Assembly (NCBI GenBank): GCA_038225555.1
Contig: JBBRRB010000024.1
Location: forward strand, 29,284-93,283
DNA from: JANXQZ01 sp038225555
GTDB lineage: Bacteria; Acidobacteriota; Terriglobia; Bryobacterales; Bryobacteraceae
Direction: 5' to 3'
Length of the DNA stretch: 64,000 bases
Part shown: positions 35,965 to 44,659 of the stretch, in pieces
How the letters are laid out: each line of letters begins with the position of its first letter
Position numbering within the stretch: position 1 is the stretch's first letter
Notes under the pieces: model-generated
Databases searched by the model: none
What the model was told of the DNA's origin: nothing
What the model saw: the letters and a program-made list of their open reading frames with translations, nothing else
Position numbers and translations under genes: made by a program

Positions 35965-36627
35965 TTGCGGCATTTTAGAGACGAACTGGACGAGTTGCAA
36001 AGGCGGCTGCTGGAAATGGCCGGATTGGTGGAGAGCGCCATTCACAGCAGCATCATGTCGCTCGTGGATCGGGACGAAGAACAGGCGAAAGAGGTTCTTT
36101 GGAAGGAAGCCCAGATCAACCAGAAAGATATCGAGATCGACGAACTGGCGACGCGTCTGCTCGCCCTTTATCAGCCCATGGCGAAGGACATGCGGTTTCT
36201 CACGGCGGCTATTAAAATCAATGGCGACCTGGAGCGCATGGGCGACTTGGCCGTGAACATTACCGAACGGTCATTGTCACTGATGCGCGAGCAGCAAGTG
36301 AAGCCGCTGGTGGATATTCCGAAGATGGCCGATCTTGCGGAAACCATGGTGCGCAACAGCTTGGATGCGCTCGTGAAGCGCGATCCAGACCTTGCCAGAA
36401 CGGTTCTGCTGGCTGACGACGAAGTGGATCGCCTGCGTGACGCCGTCTATCAGGAACTACTCCAATTCATGCAGGCCGAGAGCACTACGGTTCCTCGCGC
36501 AGTGGACCTGATGTTTATCGCGCATGATCTGGAGCGGATCGCGGATCACGCCACGAATATTGCAGAAGATGTTTTATTCCTGGTGAAAGGGATCGATGTA
36601 CGGCATCATGCCGAAGTTCGCGAGTAG
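35965..36627 (+). CDS. phoU: Phosphate transport regulator PhoU
   Basis: A 220-residue, all-helical protein with two three-helix PhoU repeats; the metal-binding signatures are DELATRLLALYQPMAKDMRFLTAAIKINGDLERMGDLAVNI and, in the second repeat, VDLMFIAHDLERIADHATNIAED. PhoU signals phosphate sufficiency from Pst to the PhoR kinase. The start is TTG 35965 (reads LRHFRDELDELQ, the family N-terminus), set by AAGGAG at 35954-35959, five bases upstream. An in-frame TTG at 35932 would overlap pstB but has no comparable site. Confidence 0.93.
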   Translation: MRHFRDELDELQRRLLEMAGLVESAIHSSIMSLVDRDEEQAKEVLWKEAQINQKDIEIDELATRLLALYQPMAKDMRFLTAAIKINGDLERMGDLAVNITERSLSLMREQQVKPLVDIPKMADLAETMVRNSLDALVKRDPDLARTVLLADDEVDRLRDAVYQELLQFMQAESTTVPRAVDLMFIAHDLERIADHATNIAEDVLFLVKGIDVRHHAEVRE

Positions 36628-36629
36628 GG

Positions 36630-37064
36630 ATGGACGATCAGCCGATAGACCTTAGCAAATACGGCGAACTGCTTCTGCGCGCCCTGCCGTGCATGATTGA
36701 ATCCGAGGAGGAGCATGATCGCATGCTCACGTCGGCCGAAGCGCTGATGGACAAGGGCGATGCGCTTTCACCGGAAGAGCGCAAACTGCTGGAACTGCTG
36801 GTGCTGATTATAGAAGTGTTCGAGCGCGAGGTAGAGGAACAGGAAGAAGAGACCGAGGTGGAAGGCGAACCGGAACCGCATGAAACGCTGTCCCGGTTGC
36901 TCACCTCCCGCAAATGGGAGCGGGAGGTGTTGAACGACATTTTCGGAAATCCCATGCTGGCGGCAGAAGTTCTGGCCGGTCGGCGCGCGATTTCGAAAGG
37001 GCAAGCGAAGGCACTCGGCAAACTGTTCAAAGTGCCTCCCAAACTTTTCTTCCATGATTACTAA
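36630..37064 (+). CDS. HigA-like antitoxin/transcriptional regulator without adjacent toxin
   Basis: A 144-residue protein. Its N-terminal half is helical and acidic (MIESEEEHDRMLTSAEALMDKG, LSPEERKLLELLVLIIEVFERE). The C-terminal half (EVLNDIFGNPMLAAEVLAGRRAISKGQAKALGKLFKVPPKLFF) is the Cro/C1-type helix-turn-helix of HigA-family proteins. No HigB/RelE toxin gene is beside it. It starts 2 bp after phoU, so it is probably transcribed with the pst operon; a regulatory link to phosphate is conjecture. Confidence 0.75.
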   Translation: MDDQPIDLSKYGELLLRALPCMIESEEEHDRMLTSAEALMDKGDALSPEERKLLELLVLIIEVFEREVEEQEEETEVEGEPEPHETLSRLLTSRKWEREVLNDIFGNPMLAAEVLAGRRAISKGQAKALGKLFKVPPKLFFHDY

Positions 37065-37081
37065 CTAGCAACCGATTCTTG

Positions 37082-37169
37082 GTGGGGCAGCCAATCCTGG
37101 CTGCAGCCGCCTTTCTAGGCGGCTCGACACGCTGGAAAGCGTGTCAGCAGGCAAGATTGCCTGCCCCAC
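37082..37169. repeat. Four-hairpin element closed by an outer stem
   Basis: An 88-bp element made of four perfect stem-loops in a row, each with a 4-base loop: 37087-37104 (arm GCAGCCA), 37106-37123 (arm GCCGCCT), 37126-37145 (arm GACACGCT), and 37147-37164 (arm GCAGGCA). The ends GTGGGG (37082-37087) and CCCCAC (37164-37169) pair to close the whole into a cloverleaf-like shape. It lies between the HigA-like gene and the end of rfbD, two genes that converge here. Could be a REP-like intergenic repeat or a bidirectional terminator. Confidence 0.8.
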
Positions 37170-37177
37170 ATCTTGCG

Positions 37178-38059
37178 TCACCGTTCAAAGTGTTTCTTCC
37201 GAGCATCCAAATAATCGAGGATCGCGTCCTCCAGCGGCGGCATCGGCTCCACGCCGCACCGTTCCATTTTCCCGTTCGATAGCGCCGAATATCTTGGCCG
37301 CCTCGCAGCCGTCCGATACTCGCGCTCATGGGTGGCCTGCAGTTCCGGCTTGAGGCCCGCCGCCTTGAAAATCATCGCCGCGTATTCGAACCAGGAAATC
37401 GCAGTTCCCCCACCCACATGGAACAAACCCGTTAGCCCGCGTTGGACAATGGCCGCTGTTCGCTCTGCCAAAGCCGGGGCATACGTGGGAGACGCAACAT
37501 GGTCCTCCGTGACGCGAATCGGATGCTTGCCTGCACTCAGCCGCAGCATCACTTCAATGAAATTCCCGCGCGCCGTATTCAATCCGCCTGGCCCGAACAC
37601 GCCCGACGTCCGAATCACCAGCGCCCGATCCAAATAGGCCTGTGCGTATAGCTCGCCGGCCAGCTTCGAAACCGCGTAGGCGCCCAGCGGATGAGTAGCG
37701 TCTTCCTCCGTGTAGGATCGCCCCGCCGTGCCGTCGAAAACGTAGTCGGTGGAGAAATGCACCAGCAGAGCGTCCACCTGTCGGCAAGCCATCGCCAGGT
37801 TGCGAACGGCGAGAGCGTTGGCCATGTAAGCCGCGACAGGCTCCTTTTCTGCGACGTCCACCTGATTGTATGCGGCAGCGTTGATCACCATGGCAGGGTC
37901 CACCCGCGCAAGAGCGTGTTCTACAGCCGTGCTGTCCGTAATATCAACCGATGACCGGTCGAAAGCCGTAACTTCGAACCCGCGTTGCTTGAAGACGCGG
38001 ACCAATTCCACCCCGAGTTGTCCGCCGCTCCCGAAAATCACCACCCTCTTGGTATGCAC
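37178..38059 (-). CDS. rfbD: dTDP-4-dehydrorhamnose reductase
   Basis: A 293-residue short-chain dehydrogenase-type enzyme that reduces dTDP-4-keto-L-rhamnose to dTDP-L-rhamnose with NAD(P)H. The nucleotide site is FGSGGQLG near the N-terminus, then NAAAYNQVDVAE, FSTDYVFDG, and the catalytic Y128-x-x-x-K132 in YAVSKLAGE. RTSGVFGPGG and VTEDHVASPTYAP are family segments that bind the sugar. No rfbA, rfbB or rfbC is in the window, so L-rhamnose genes are split. Divergent from the formate dehydrogenase operon. Confidence 0.93.
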   Translation of the reverse strand: MHTKRVVIFGSGGQLGVELVRVFKQRGFEVTAFDRSSVDITDSTAVEHALARVDPAMVINAAAYNQVDVAEKEPVAAYMANALAVRNLAMACRQVDALLVHFSTDYVFDGTAGRSYTEEDATHPLGAYAVSKLAGELYAQAYLDRALVIRTSGVFGPGGLNTARGNFIEVMLRLSAGKHPIRVTEDHVASPTYAPALAERTAAIVQRGLTGLFHVGGGTAISWFEYAAMIFKAAGLKPELQATHEREYRTAARRPRYSALSNGKMERCGVEPMPPLEDAILDYLDARKKHFER

Positions 38060-38142
38060 TCATTTGGTAGGATAGCGAAGTCTCGCGAACGACAAGCGAA
38101 ACCTTCAAGTTCAATTTGTCATCCGATCTCTGGAGATTAATC

Positions 38143-41100
38143 GTGTCAATTTGGCCGGTGGTGAAACAGATCAAAAATCGCGACGTGAACGCGTTCGGCA
38201 GCAACTCGTTTTCATCGAGAACCGAGCACCTGCAGCCTCGCACGAAGCAAGCCGACAAGGTCGTCGCTTCCATTTGTCCTTACTGTGCCGTAGGCTGCGG
38301 GCAGCTTGTTTACGTGAAAGAAGGAAAGATTTTGGATATCGAGGGCGATCCAGCCTCGCCAATCTCAGCCGGGTGCCTATGTCCCAAAGGAGCCGCCACC
38401 TTCCAGCTTGTCACCGGTTCGCATCGCGTAAAGAAGGTGTTGTACCGGCGGCCGCATGGAAAAGCGTGGGAAGAGATTCCTCTCGATCAGGCCATCGAGA
38501 TGGTGGCTCAGCGCGTGAAGAAGGCCCGCGATGAAAACTGGCAGGACGTCGACCAAGAGGGCAACGCGCTTCGCCGCACCATGGCCATCGCGCACCTCGG
38601 GGGCGCCACGCTCGACAACGAAGAGAACTATGTCATCAAGAAGCTGTTCACCGGGCTAGGCATCGTACAGATCGAAAATCAGGCCCGTATTTGACACTCC
38701 TCCACCGTCCCCAGTTTGGGGACCTCGTTCGGAAGAGGCGGCGCCACCACGTTCCAGCAGGATTTGCAGAACTCGGATTGCATTGTCATCGAAGGTTCGA
38801 ACATGGCGGAATGTCATCCGGTCGGTTTCCGCTGGGTCATGAAAGCCAAGGAGCGAGGGGCCACTATTATCCACGTCGATCCCCGGTTCACTCGCACCAG
38901 CGCCGTTGCGGACATTCACGTTCCGATACGGGCCGGCTCGGACATCGCGTTTCTGGGAGCGATCATCAACTACATTGTCAGCAACGAGCGCTACTTCAAA
39001 GAGTACGTGGTCAACTACACCAACGCGCCCGCTATCATCAGCGAGAAGTATGCCGACACGGAAGACTTCGACGGGCTGTTCGGCGGATGGGACGAAGAGA
39101 AGAAACAATATGATCGCACTACGTGGCTTTACGAAGGGGTGGACCCGGATGCCGCGGGCGGAAAGAAGCCAGGACCGAGGCAACCAATCCGGCCTGAGTA
39201 CACCGACCCCACTCTTCAGCATCCACGCTGCGTGTTTCAAATCTTGAAGAAGCACTTCGCGCGCTACACGCCCGAGATGGTGGAGAACATTTGCGGCATC
39301 AAGCCTGAGCTATTCCAGAAGGTGGCGGAGACTCTCTGCAAGAACTCGGGACGCGAGCGCACGTCGGCATTCTGCTACGCGGTTGGCTGGACGCAGCATT
39401 CTGTGGGCGTGCAATACATTCGGACGGCGGCGATCATCCAACTGCTGCTGGGCAACATGGGCAGGCCTGGCGGCGGCATTATGGCGTTGCGCGGCCATGC
39501 TTCCATCCAAGGCTCCACCGACATTCCCACTCTTTACAACTTGCTGCCGGGCTATTTGCCGATGCCCAAGGCGAAGCACGACAAAGACTTCGACACTTAC
39601 ATTCGCTTCAACGAATCTCCTTCGGGATGGTGGGGCGAATTCAAGAAATACGCGGTCTCGCTGCTGAAGGCGTATTACGGCGAGGCCGCGACGCAAGAGA
39701 ACGGCTGGTGCTTCGATCGGCTGCCGACACTGGACGGCGATCACTCGCACATGAACACGGTCGCCAACATGGCTGACGGGAACGTGAAGGGCTATTTCGT
39801 GGTGGGCGAGAACCCAACCGTGGGGTCCATGAATGGATCGCTCCAGCGGAAAGGGTTAAGGGAACTCGAGTGGCTGGTGGTGCGCGATCTAAATTTGATC
39901 GAGACGGCCGAATTTTGGAGGGACTCGCCCGAGATTGAAAGGGGCGAGTTGAAGTCCGAAGACATAGCCACTGAGGTGTTCTTTTTTCCTGCTGCCGCAC
40001 ATACCGAAAAAGAGGGTAGCTTCACAAATACGCAGCGACTGCTTCAATGGCACCACCAGGCGATCGATCCGCCTGGCGACTGCCAAAGCGAGCTCGATTT
40101 TATAAACCAGATCGGATTGCGGCTCAAGGAATTATACAGGGATTCCACGTTGCCCCGTGACAGGGCGATTCAGGATTTGACTTGGGATTATTCGAACGCC
40201 GAATCGGTCTTGAAAGAGATTAACGGCTTCACAATCGCGGACGGCAAGCCGGTGGAAGGATTCACATCGTTGAAAGATGACGGATCCACTGCCTGCGGCT
40301 GCTGGATCTACTCTGGCTCGTATCGCGATGGCATCAACATGACCGCGCGGCGCAAGCCTGGTTCGGAACAAAGCTGGGTCGCGCCGGAATGGGCCTGGGC
40401 TTGGCCCCACAACCGCCGCATGCTGTATAACCGGGCGTCGGCGGATCCGGAAGGGAAGCCCTGGTCGGAACGCAAGAAGTACGTCTGGTGGGATGAGGAG
40501 CAGAAGAAATGGGTTGGGCACGATACGCCTGACTTCATCGTGGATCGTCCACCATCCTACCGGCCTTCGAAAGAAGCACGCGGCAAAGAGACCATTTCAG
40601 GAGTGGACCCATTCGTGATGCAGGCTGACGGAAAGGGCTGGATTTTCGCCGCGGCCGGTTTGCAGGATGGTCCGCTGCCCACCCATTACGAGCCGGAAGA
40701 GTCCGTAGCTCGGAACCTGCTATACGATCAGCAGTGCAATCCGACCCGCATGGAGTGGAGGCGCAAGGACAACCCATATCATCGCGCGTACAGCGATCCG
40801 CGCTTCCCGTACGTGGTCACCACATACCGGATCACGGAACATCATACAGCCGGTGGAATGAGCCGCTGGCTTTCATGGTTGTCAGAATTGCAACCTGAAA
40901 TGTTCTGTGAAGTGTCGCCCGAACTGGCGGCAATGCACGGATTGAAAAACGGCGGTTGGGCGACTATTTGGACAGCTCGCGGGGAGATTGAGGCGCGGGT
41001 GCTGGTTACCAATCGCCTGCGTCCTTTGCGTATCCAAGGCGGGGATATACATCAGATCGGCTTGCCTTACCATTGGGCAAGTCGCGGACTGGTGCGCGGC

Positions 41101-41322
41101 GATTCGGCCAACGAGCTGATCGGATTTGTGGGCGATCCAAACGTATCGATTCAAGAGTCCAAGGTTTTTACCGCGATGATCGCGGCAGGCCGCAGAGGCA
41201 AGCGGCGGGCGGTGAAACAGATTGATGAGATGGCGTGGGAGCGCGATCTTCCACCAGCGGAAGGCGATCACGAATCGTCGCACAATTTCAAAGCGGAAGA
41301 GAGCAAGGAGAGCAACGCTTAA
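38143..41322 (+). CDS. Formate dehydrogenase catalytic subunit, selenocysteine-containing
   Basis: One 1059-residue molybdopterin oxidoreductase read through an in-frame TGA at 38692-38694, which stands at codon 184 as selenocysteine, in the context QARI-U-HSST. The frame on both sides is the same and the protein sense is continuous. N-terminal [4Fe-4S] motif is CPYCAVGCGQL with CPKG; downstream are SFGRGGATTFQQDL and SNMAECHPVGFRW, as in FdnG-type enzymes. Oxidises formate to CO2 with a bis-MGD metal centre, Sec as ligand. GTG 38143, with GGAG at 38132-38135, is the chosen start. No Tat signal is seen, so the enzyme may be cytoplasmic. Requires selA/B/C/D elsewhere. Confidence 0.93.
38692..38723 (+). 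promoter_or_regulatory. Recoded UGA and candidate bacterial SECIS hairpin
   Basis: The TGA at 38692-38694 is followed by a 6-bp hairpin, GTCCCC (38707-38712), loop AGTTT (38713-38717), GGGGAC (38718-38723). The loop is 19-23 bases after the TGA and has a G at its second position, in keeping with bacterial SECIS elements recognised by SelB. Structure is seen; function is inferred from the family. Confidence 0.75.
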
Positions 41323-41325
41323 GCC

Positions 41326-42120
41326 ATGGGTGCCAAAGGCTTCTTCACGGACACCACGATTTGCATTGGCTGCAAAGCCTGCGAGGTGGCATGTAAGCAG
41401 TGGAACCAGTTGCCGGACGACGGCTTCTCGCTTACTGGGATGTCGTACGACAATACCGCGGCTCTCGGAGCATCCACGTGGCGGCACGTCGCGTTTATTG
41501 AGCGTCCGGTCGCTTTGTCCAACCAGATGGCCGACGGTTTTTCGTGGCTGTTCTCATCGGACGTATGCAAGCATTGCGCGCGAGCCGGTTGCTTGGAAAG
41601 TTGCCCGACCGGAGCCATCGTGCGCACCGAATTCGAAAGCGTGTTCGTCCAGCAGGACATCTGCAACGGCTGCGGCTACTGTGTGGTGAACTGTCCGTTC
41701 GGAGTGATCGACCGTCGCGAGGATGATGGCCGAGCGTGGAAATGCACGCTGTGTTATGACAGGTTGAAGAACGATATGACGCCGGCCTGCGCGAAGGCGT
41801 GTCCCACGGCTTCGATCCAGTTTGGCGACCTCGACGAGTTGCGCCATCGCGCCCGAGGCCGCGTCGAGATGTTGCATGAGCAAGGCATGCAAGAGGCGTA
41901 TCTATATGGAGACAGCGCCGCGTCGCAGCCAGGCACCGAAGGGCTGAACGCTTTCTTTCTCTTGGTGGATAAACCTGAGGTGTACAACCTGCCGCCCGAT
42001 CCCGTGGTCCCGACCAAGAACGTGGGGCAGAGTTGGTTATCGATGGCGTTCGCGGCTTTGGGTGTGGCGGCGGTGGCGCTCGGTTCAGTGGCTGCAAGCA
42101 GACACGGAGGCGCACGGTGA
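41326..42120 (+). CDS. Formate dehydrogenase iron-sulfur subunit
   Basis: A 264-residue ferredoxin-like electron-transfer subunit with four [4Fe-4S] cysteine sets: CIGCKACEVACKQW, CKHCARAGCLESCP, CNGCGYCVVNCP, and CTLCYD with CAKACP. The C-terminal LSMAFAALGVAAVALGSVAA is one membrane helix. It passes electrons from the catalytic subunit to the membrane subunit. It starts 3 bp after the catalytic gene and overlaps the next gene by 4 bp (GTGA). Confidence 0.93.
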   Translation: MGAKGFFTDTTICIGCKACEVACKQWNQLPDDGFSLTGMSYDNTAALGASTWRHVAFIERPVALSNQMADGFSWLFSSDVCKHCARAGCLESCPTGAIVRTEFESVFVQQDICNGCGYCVVNCPFGVIDRREDDGRAWKCTLCYDRLKNDMTPACAKACPTASIQFGDLDELRHRARGRVEMLHEQGMQEAYLYGDSAASQPGTEGLNAFFLLVDKPEVYNLPPDPVVPTKNVGQSWLSMAFAALGVAAVALGSVAASRHGGAR

Positions 42121-43151
42121 AGAACGACGGGCGCGACATCGATCAGTCGCTGGGCATGCTCGTAGGCGAAGGATCCAGCCAACAAGTGAGACGCAACGAC
42201 GAGCGCATGCAGGCTGTGCTGCCTCTACCGTGGGATGAGACTCCGACCGTATCGCAGACCGACCCGACTTACTACGACCGCCCTCTTTTAAAGGAGCCTG
42301 TTTGGAAAATCGACATTCCGGTTTATTACTTTTTGGGCGGTGCAGCAGGCGCGGCGCTCGCTCTCGGAGCGGCGGCTCAACTTGCGGGGGATGGAGAATT
42401 GCGGGAGTTCGGCCAGCGCTGTCACTGGGTTGGGATCGTCGGCTCCAGCGTTGGCGGAGCGCTATTAATCCATGATCTCGGCCGTCCCATGCGTTTTCTG
42501 AACATGCTGCGCGTGTTTCGTCCCACGTCGCCTATGAACGTGGGCGCTTGGATTCTTTCCGCAGCCGCTCCGCTGGCGATTACAGCGGGACTGTTCAGCC
42601 ATCGCCAAGGCCTTTTAGGGCAGGTCGGATCAGCCGCAGGATATGGTGCGGGCCTGTTCGGCTTGGGATTGGCCGGGTACACAGGCGTCCTGGTTGGCAA
42701 TACCGCGATCCCGCTTTACCAAGAAACACGCCGCTTAATGCCGGCTCTGTTTCTCGCGTCCGCAGCGGCGAGCGCGGCTTCGATTCTGGATATTATGTTC
42801 GAAGATCGGCGAAGTTCCAGGATCACGTTCCTCTTCGGAACCGCAGGCCGACTCGCAGAACTCACCTGCGGGTTCGCAGTCGAGAATGTGGCTGGGAGCG
42901 TGCCGCAAGTAGCCAAGCCGCTGCGTTCCGGAGCCAGTGGCGCCTTGTGGCGAACGGCGACAGTTTTGACCGCTGCCAGCTTGGTGGTGTCGCTGATTCC
43001 TGGCCACTCGCGATCACGGCGCAAATGGGCCGGTGTCTTGGGCGCACTTGGTTCGCTCGCATTGCGTTTCGCAGTGCATTACGCCGGTGCTGCATCGGCT
43101 CGCGATCCGCGCGCATCATTCCGACAGCAGAGAGCGAAGATGATAGCTTGA
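42117..43151 (+). CDS. NrfD/PsrC-family membrane subunit of formate dehydrogenase
   Basis: A 344-residue membrane protein of the NrfD/polysulfide reductase type, with about eight hydrophobic helices. Landmarks are WKIDIPVYYFLGGAAGAALALG near residue 60, GGALLIHDLGRPMRFLNMLRVFRPTSPMNVGAW, and YTGVLVGNTAIPLY. Members pass electrons to or from quinone without heme. GTG 42117, inside the upstream stop (GTGA), is the likely start; sequence before it is out of family. With the two upstream subunits it would make a three-part formate:quinone oxidoreductase. Confidence 0.88.
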   Translation: MKNDGRDIDQSLGMLVGEGSSQQVRRNDERMQAVLPLPWDETPTVSQTDPTYYDRPLLKEPVWKIDIPVYYFLGGAAGAALALGAAAQLAGDGELREFGQRCHWVGIVGSSVGGALLIHDLGRPMRFLNMLRVFRPTSPMNVGAWILSAAAPLAITAGLFSHRQGLLGQVGSAAGYGAGLFGLGLAGYTGVLVGNTAIPLYQETRRLMPALFLASAAASAASILDIMFEDRRSSRITFLFGTAGRLAELTCGFAVENVAGSVPQVAKPLRSGASGALWRTATVLTAASLVVSLIPGHSRSRRKWAGVLGALGSLALRFAVHYAGAASARDPRASFRQQRAKMIA

Positions 43152-43156
43152 TTACG

Positions 43157-44659
43157 ATGCCGTCCTTCGTGAGCTTACGCGCTCTCTCAATTGCCTTCTG
43201 CCTATCCGAGTTCGCGGCCGCGCAAACCGCATATCACGAGCTGTACCGCCCCCAATTCCATTTCTCCCCGCGGGTGAATTGGACCAATGATCCCAACGGG
43301 CTGGTCTATTTCAACGGCACCTACCATCTCTTCTTCCAACACAATCCCTTCGGAGACACATGGGGCCACATGAGTTGGGGTCACGCCACCAGCCAGGATC
43401 TGGTGCATTGGCGTGAGCAAAAGGTAGCCCTGCCGGAAGAGGGCGACGTGATGATCTTCACCGGCAGCACTGTAGTTGACCAGAACAACACAAGTGGGTT
43501 CTGTGCGGGGAAAGCGCCATGCCTGGTCGCCGTTTACACCGGTCACACGATGAAGACCGACCGCAAGCCAGCGCTCCAGACGCAGAACCTCGCCTACAGC
43601 AACGATGGCGGGCTTTCCTGGACCAAGTACACGGGCAACCCTGTGCTCGACCTGCATATGTCCGATTTTCGCGATCCCAAGGTGTTTTGGTCAAAAACGA
43701 GCAAGCAATGGATCATGGTGGTGTCGCTGCCGGACGACCATAAAGCACGCTTCTATGGATCAGCCGATCTGAAGAAATGGACCCAGTTGAGCGAGTTCGG
43801 CCCGCAGGGGGCAACGGGAGGGCAATGGGAGTGTCCCGAGTTGTTCGAACTACCTGTGGACGGCAAGCCGAACCAGACACGCTGGGTGCTGAAGATCGGG
43901 CTCAACCCGGGCGGTCTGCAGGGCGGATCGGGCGAGCAGTATTTCGTGGGCAAGTTCGATGGCGTGAAGTTCACCAACGAAAATCCTCCGTCGCTGACGC
44001 TGTGGACCGACTATGGAAAGGACTGCTACTGCGGCCTGACATTTAATAATCTGCCCGCCAAGCAACCCCAGGCGATGATCGGGTGGATGAACAATTGGCA
44101 GTACGCGAACGTGGTGCCCACCAAACCTTGGCGCGGGCAAATGACCGTTCCTCGAGCTCTGTCCCTCAAGACTTACCCGGAAGGAATTCGGCTGGTGCAA
44201 CAACCGGTGGAAGCATTGAAAAAATTGCGTGGACGGCACTATGCTTACCGCGACCTAAAGGATTTTCGAAGCCAGACACTGGAACTGACGAGCATGATCG
44301 GGATCGGTCAGTCTTCTGAAGTGGGCTGGAAGCTGTTGGCGGACGACGGCACTTACACGGCGGTTGGATACGATGTGCGGGCGAGTCAGATATTCGTGGA
44401 TCGGACGCATTCGGGAAACGTGAGCTTCAGCGACAAGTTCGCAGCCCGGGTGAGTGCCCCGTTTAAAGCTGGCGGCGAGCTGCGGCTGCATGTGCTGGTA
44501 GACCAATCTTCAATCGAAGTGTTCGCTGGCGATGGTCAGGTCGCTTTGACGAACCTGGTCTACCCTCCCGCGAACGGAACAAAGGTCGAATTCTACTCCG
44601 TGGGAGGGACTCCGGGCGCCGTAGGCGCCGACATATTTCCTCTCAAATCGATCTGGTAG
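43157..44659 (+). CDS. Secreted glycoside hydrolase family 32 (levanase/fructanase)
   Basis: A 500-residue exported GH32 enzyme with a signal peptide (cut near AAQ). The catalytic nucleophile is D45 in NWTNDPNG; the RDP motif is R172-D173, and the acid/base E225 lies in WECPELF. The N-terminal five-bladed propeller is followed by the C-terminal beta-sandwich ending in LVDQSSIEVFAGDGQVALTNLVYP. It hydrolyses beta-fructosyl links of levan, inulin or sucrose. The ATG 43157, 5 bp after the NrfD gene, gives the signal peptide. Placement behind a formate dehydrogenase is unusual; no fructan transporter or other sugar gene is adjacent. Confidence 0.92.
   Translation: MPSFVSLRALSIAFCLSEFAAAQTAYHELYRPQFHFSPRVNWTNDPNGLVYFNGTYHLFFQHNPFGDTWGHMSWGHATSQDLVHWREQKVALPEEGDVMIFTGSTVVDQNNTSGFCAGKAPCLVAVYTGHTMKTDRKPALQTQNLAYSNDGGLSWTKYTGNPVLDLHMSDFRDPKVFWSKTSKQWIMVVSLPDDHKARFYGSADLKKWTQLSEFGPQGATGGQWECPELFELPVDGKPNQTRWVLKIGLNPGGLQGGSGEQYFVGKFDGVKFTNENPPSLTLWTDYGKDCYCGLTFNNLPAKQPQAMIGWMNNWQYANVVPTKPWRGQMTVPRALSLKTYPEGIRLVQQPVEALKKLRGRHYAYRDLKDFRSQTLELTSMIGIGQSSEVGWKLLADDGTYTAVGYDVRASQIFVDRTHSGNVSFSDKFAARVSAPFKAGGELRLHVLVDQSSIEVFAGDGQVALTNLVYPPANGTKVEFYSVGGTPGAVGADIFPLKSIW

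Noticed and set aside
38716..41322. A separate large oxidoreductase gene starting at TTG 38716
   Set aside because: It is in frame with the upstream part; the intervening TGA is a Sec codon by family position, so it is one gene.
42548..43156. Long N-terminal extension of the GH32 gene
   Set aside because: It lies over the NrfD gene in another frame and shows no family likeness; the signal peptide begins at 43157.
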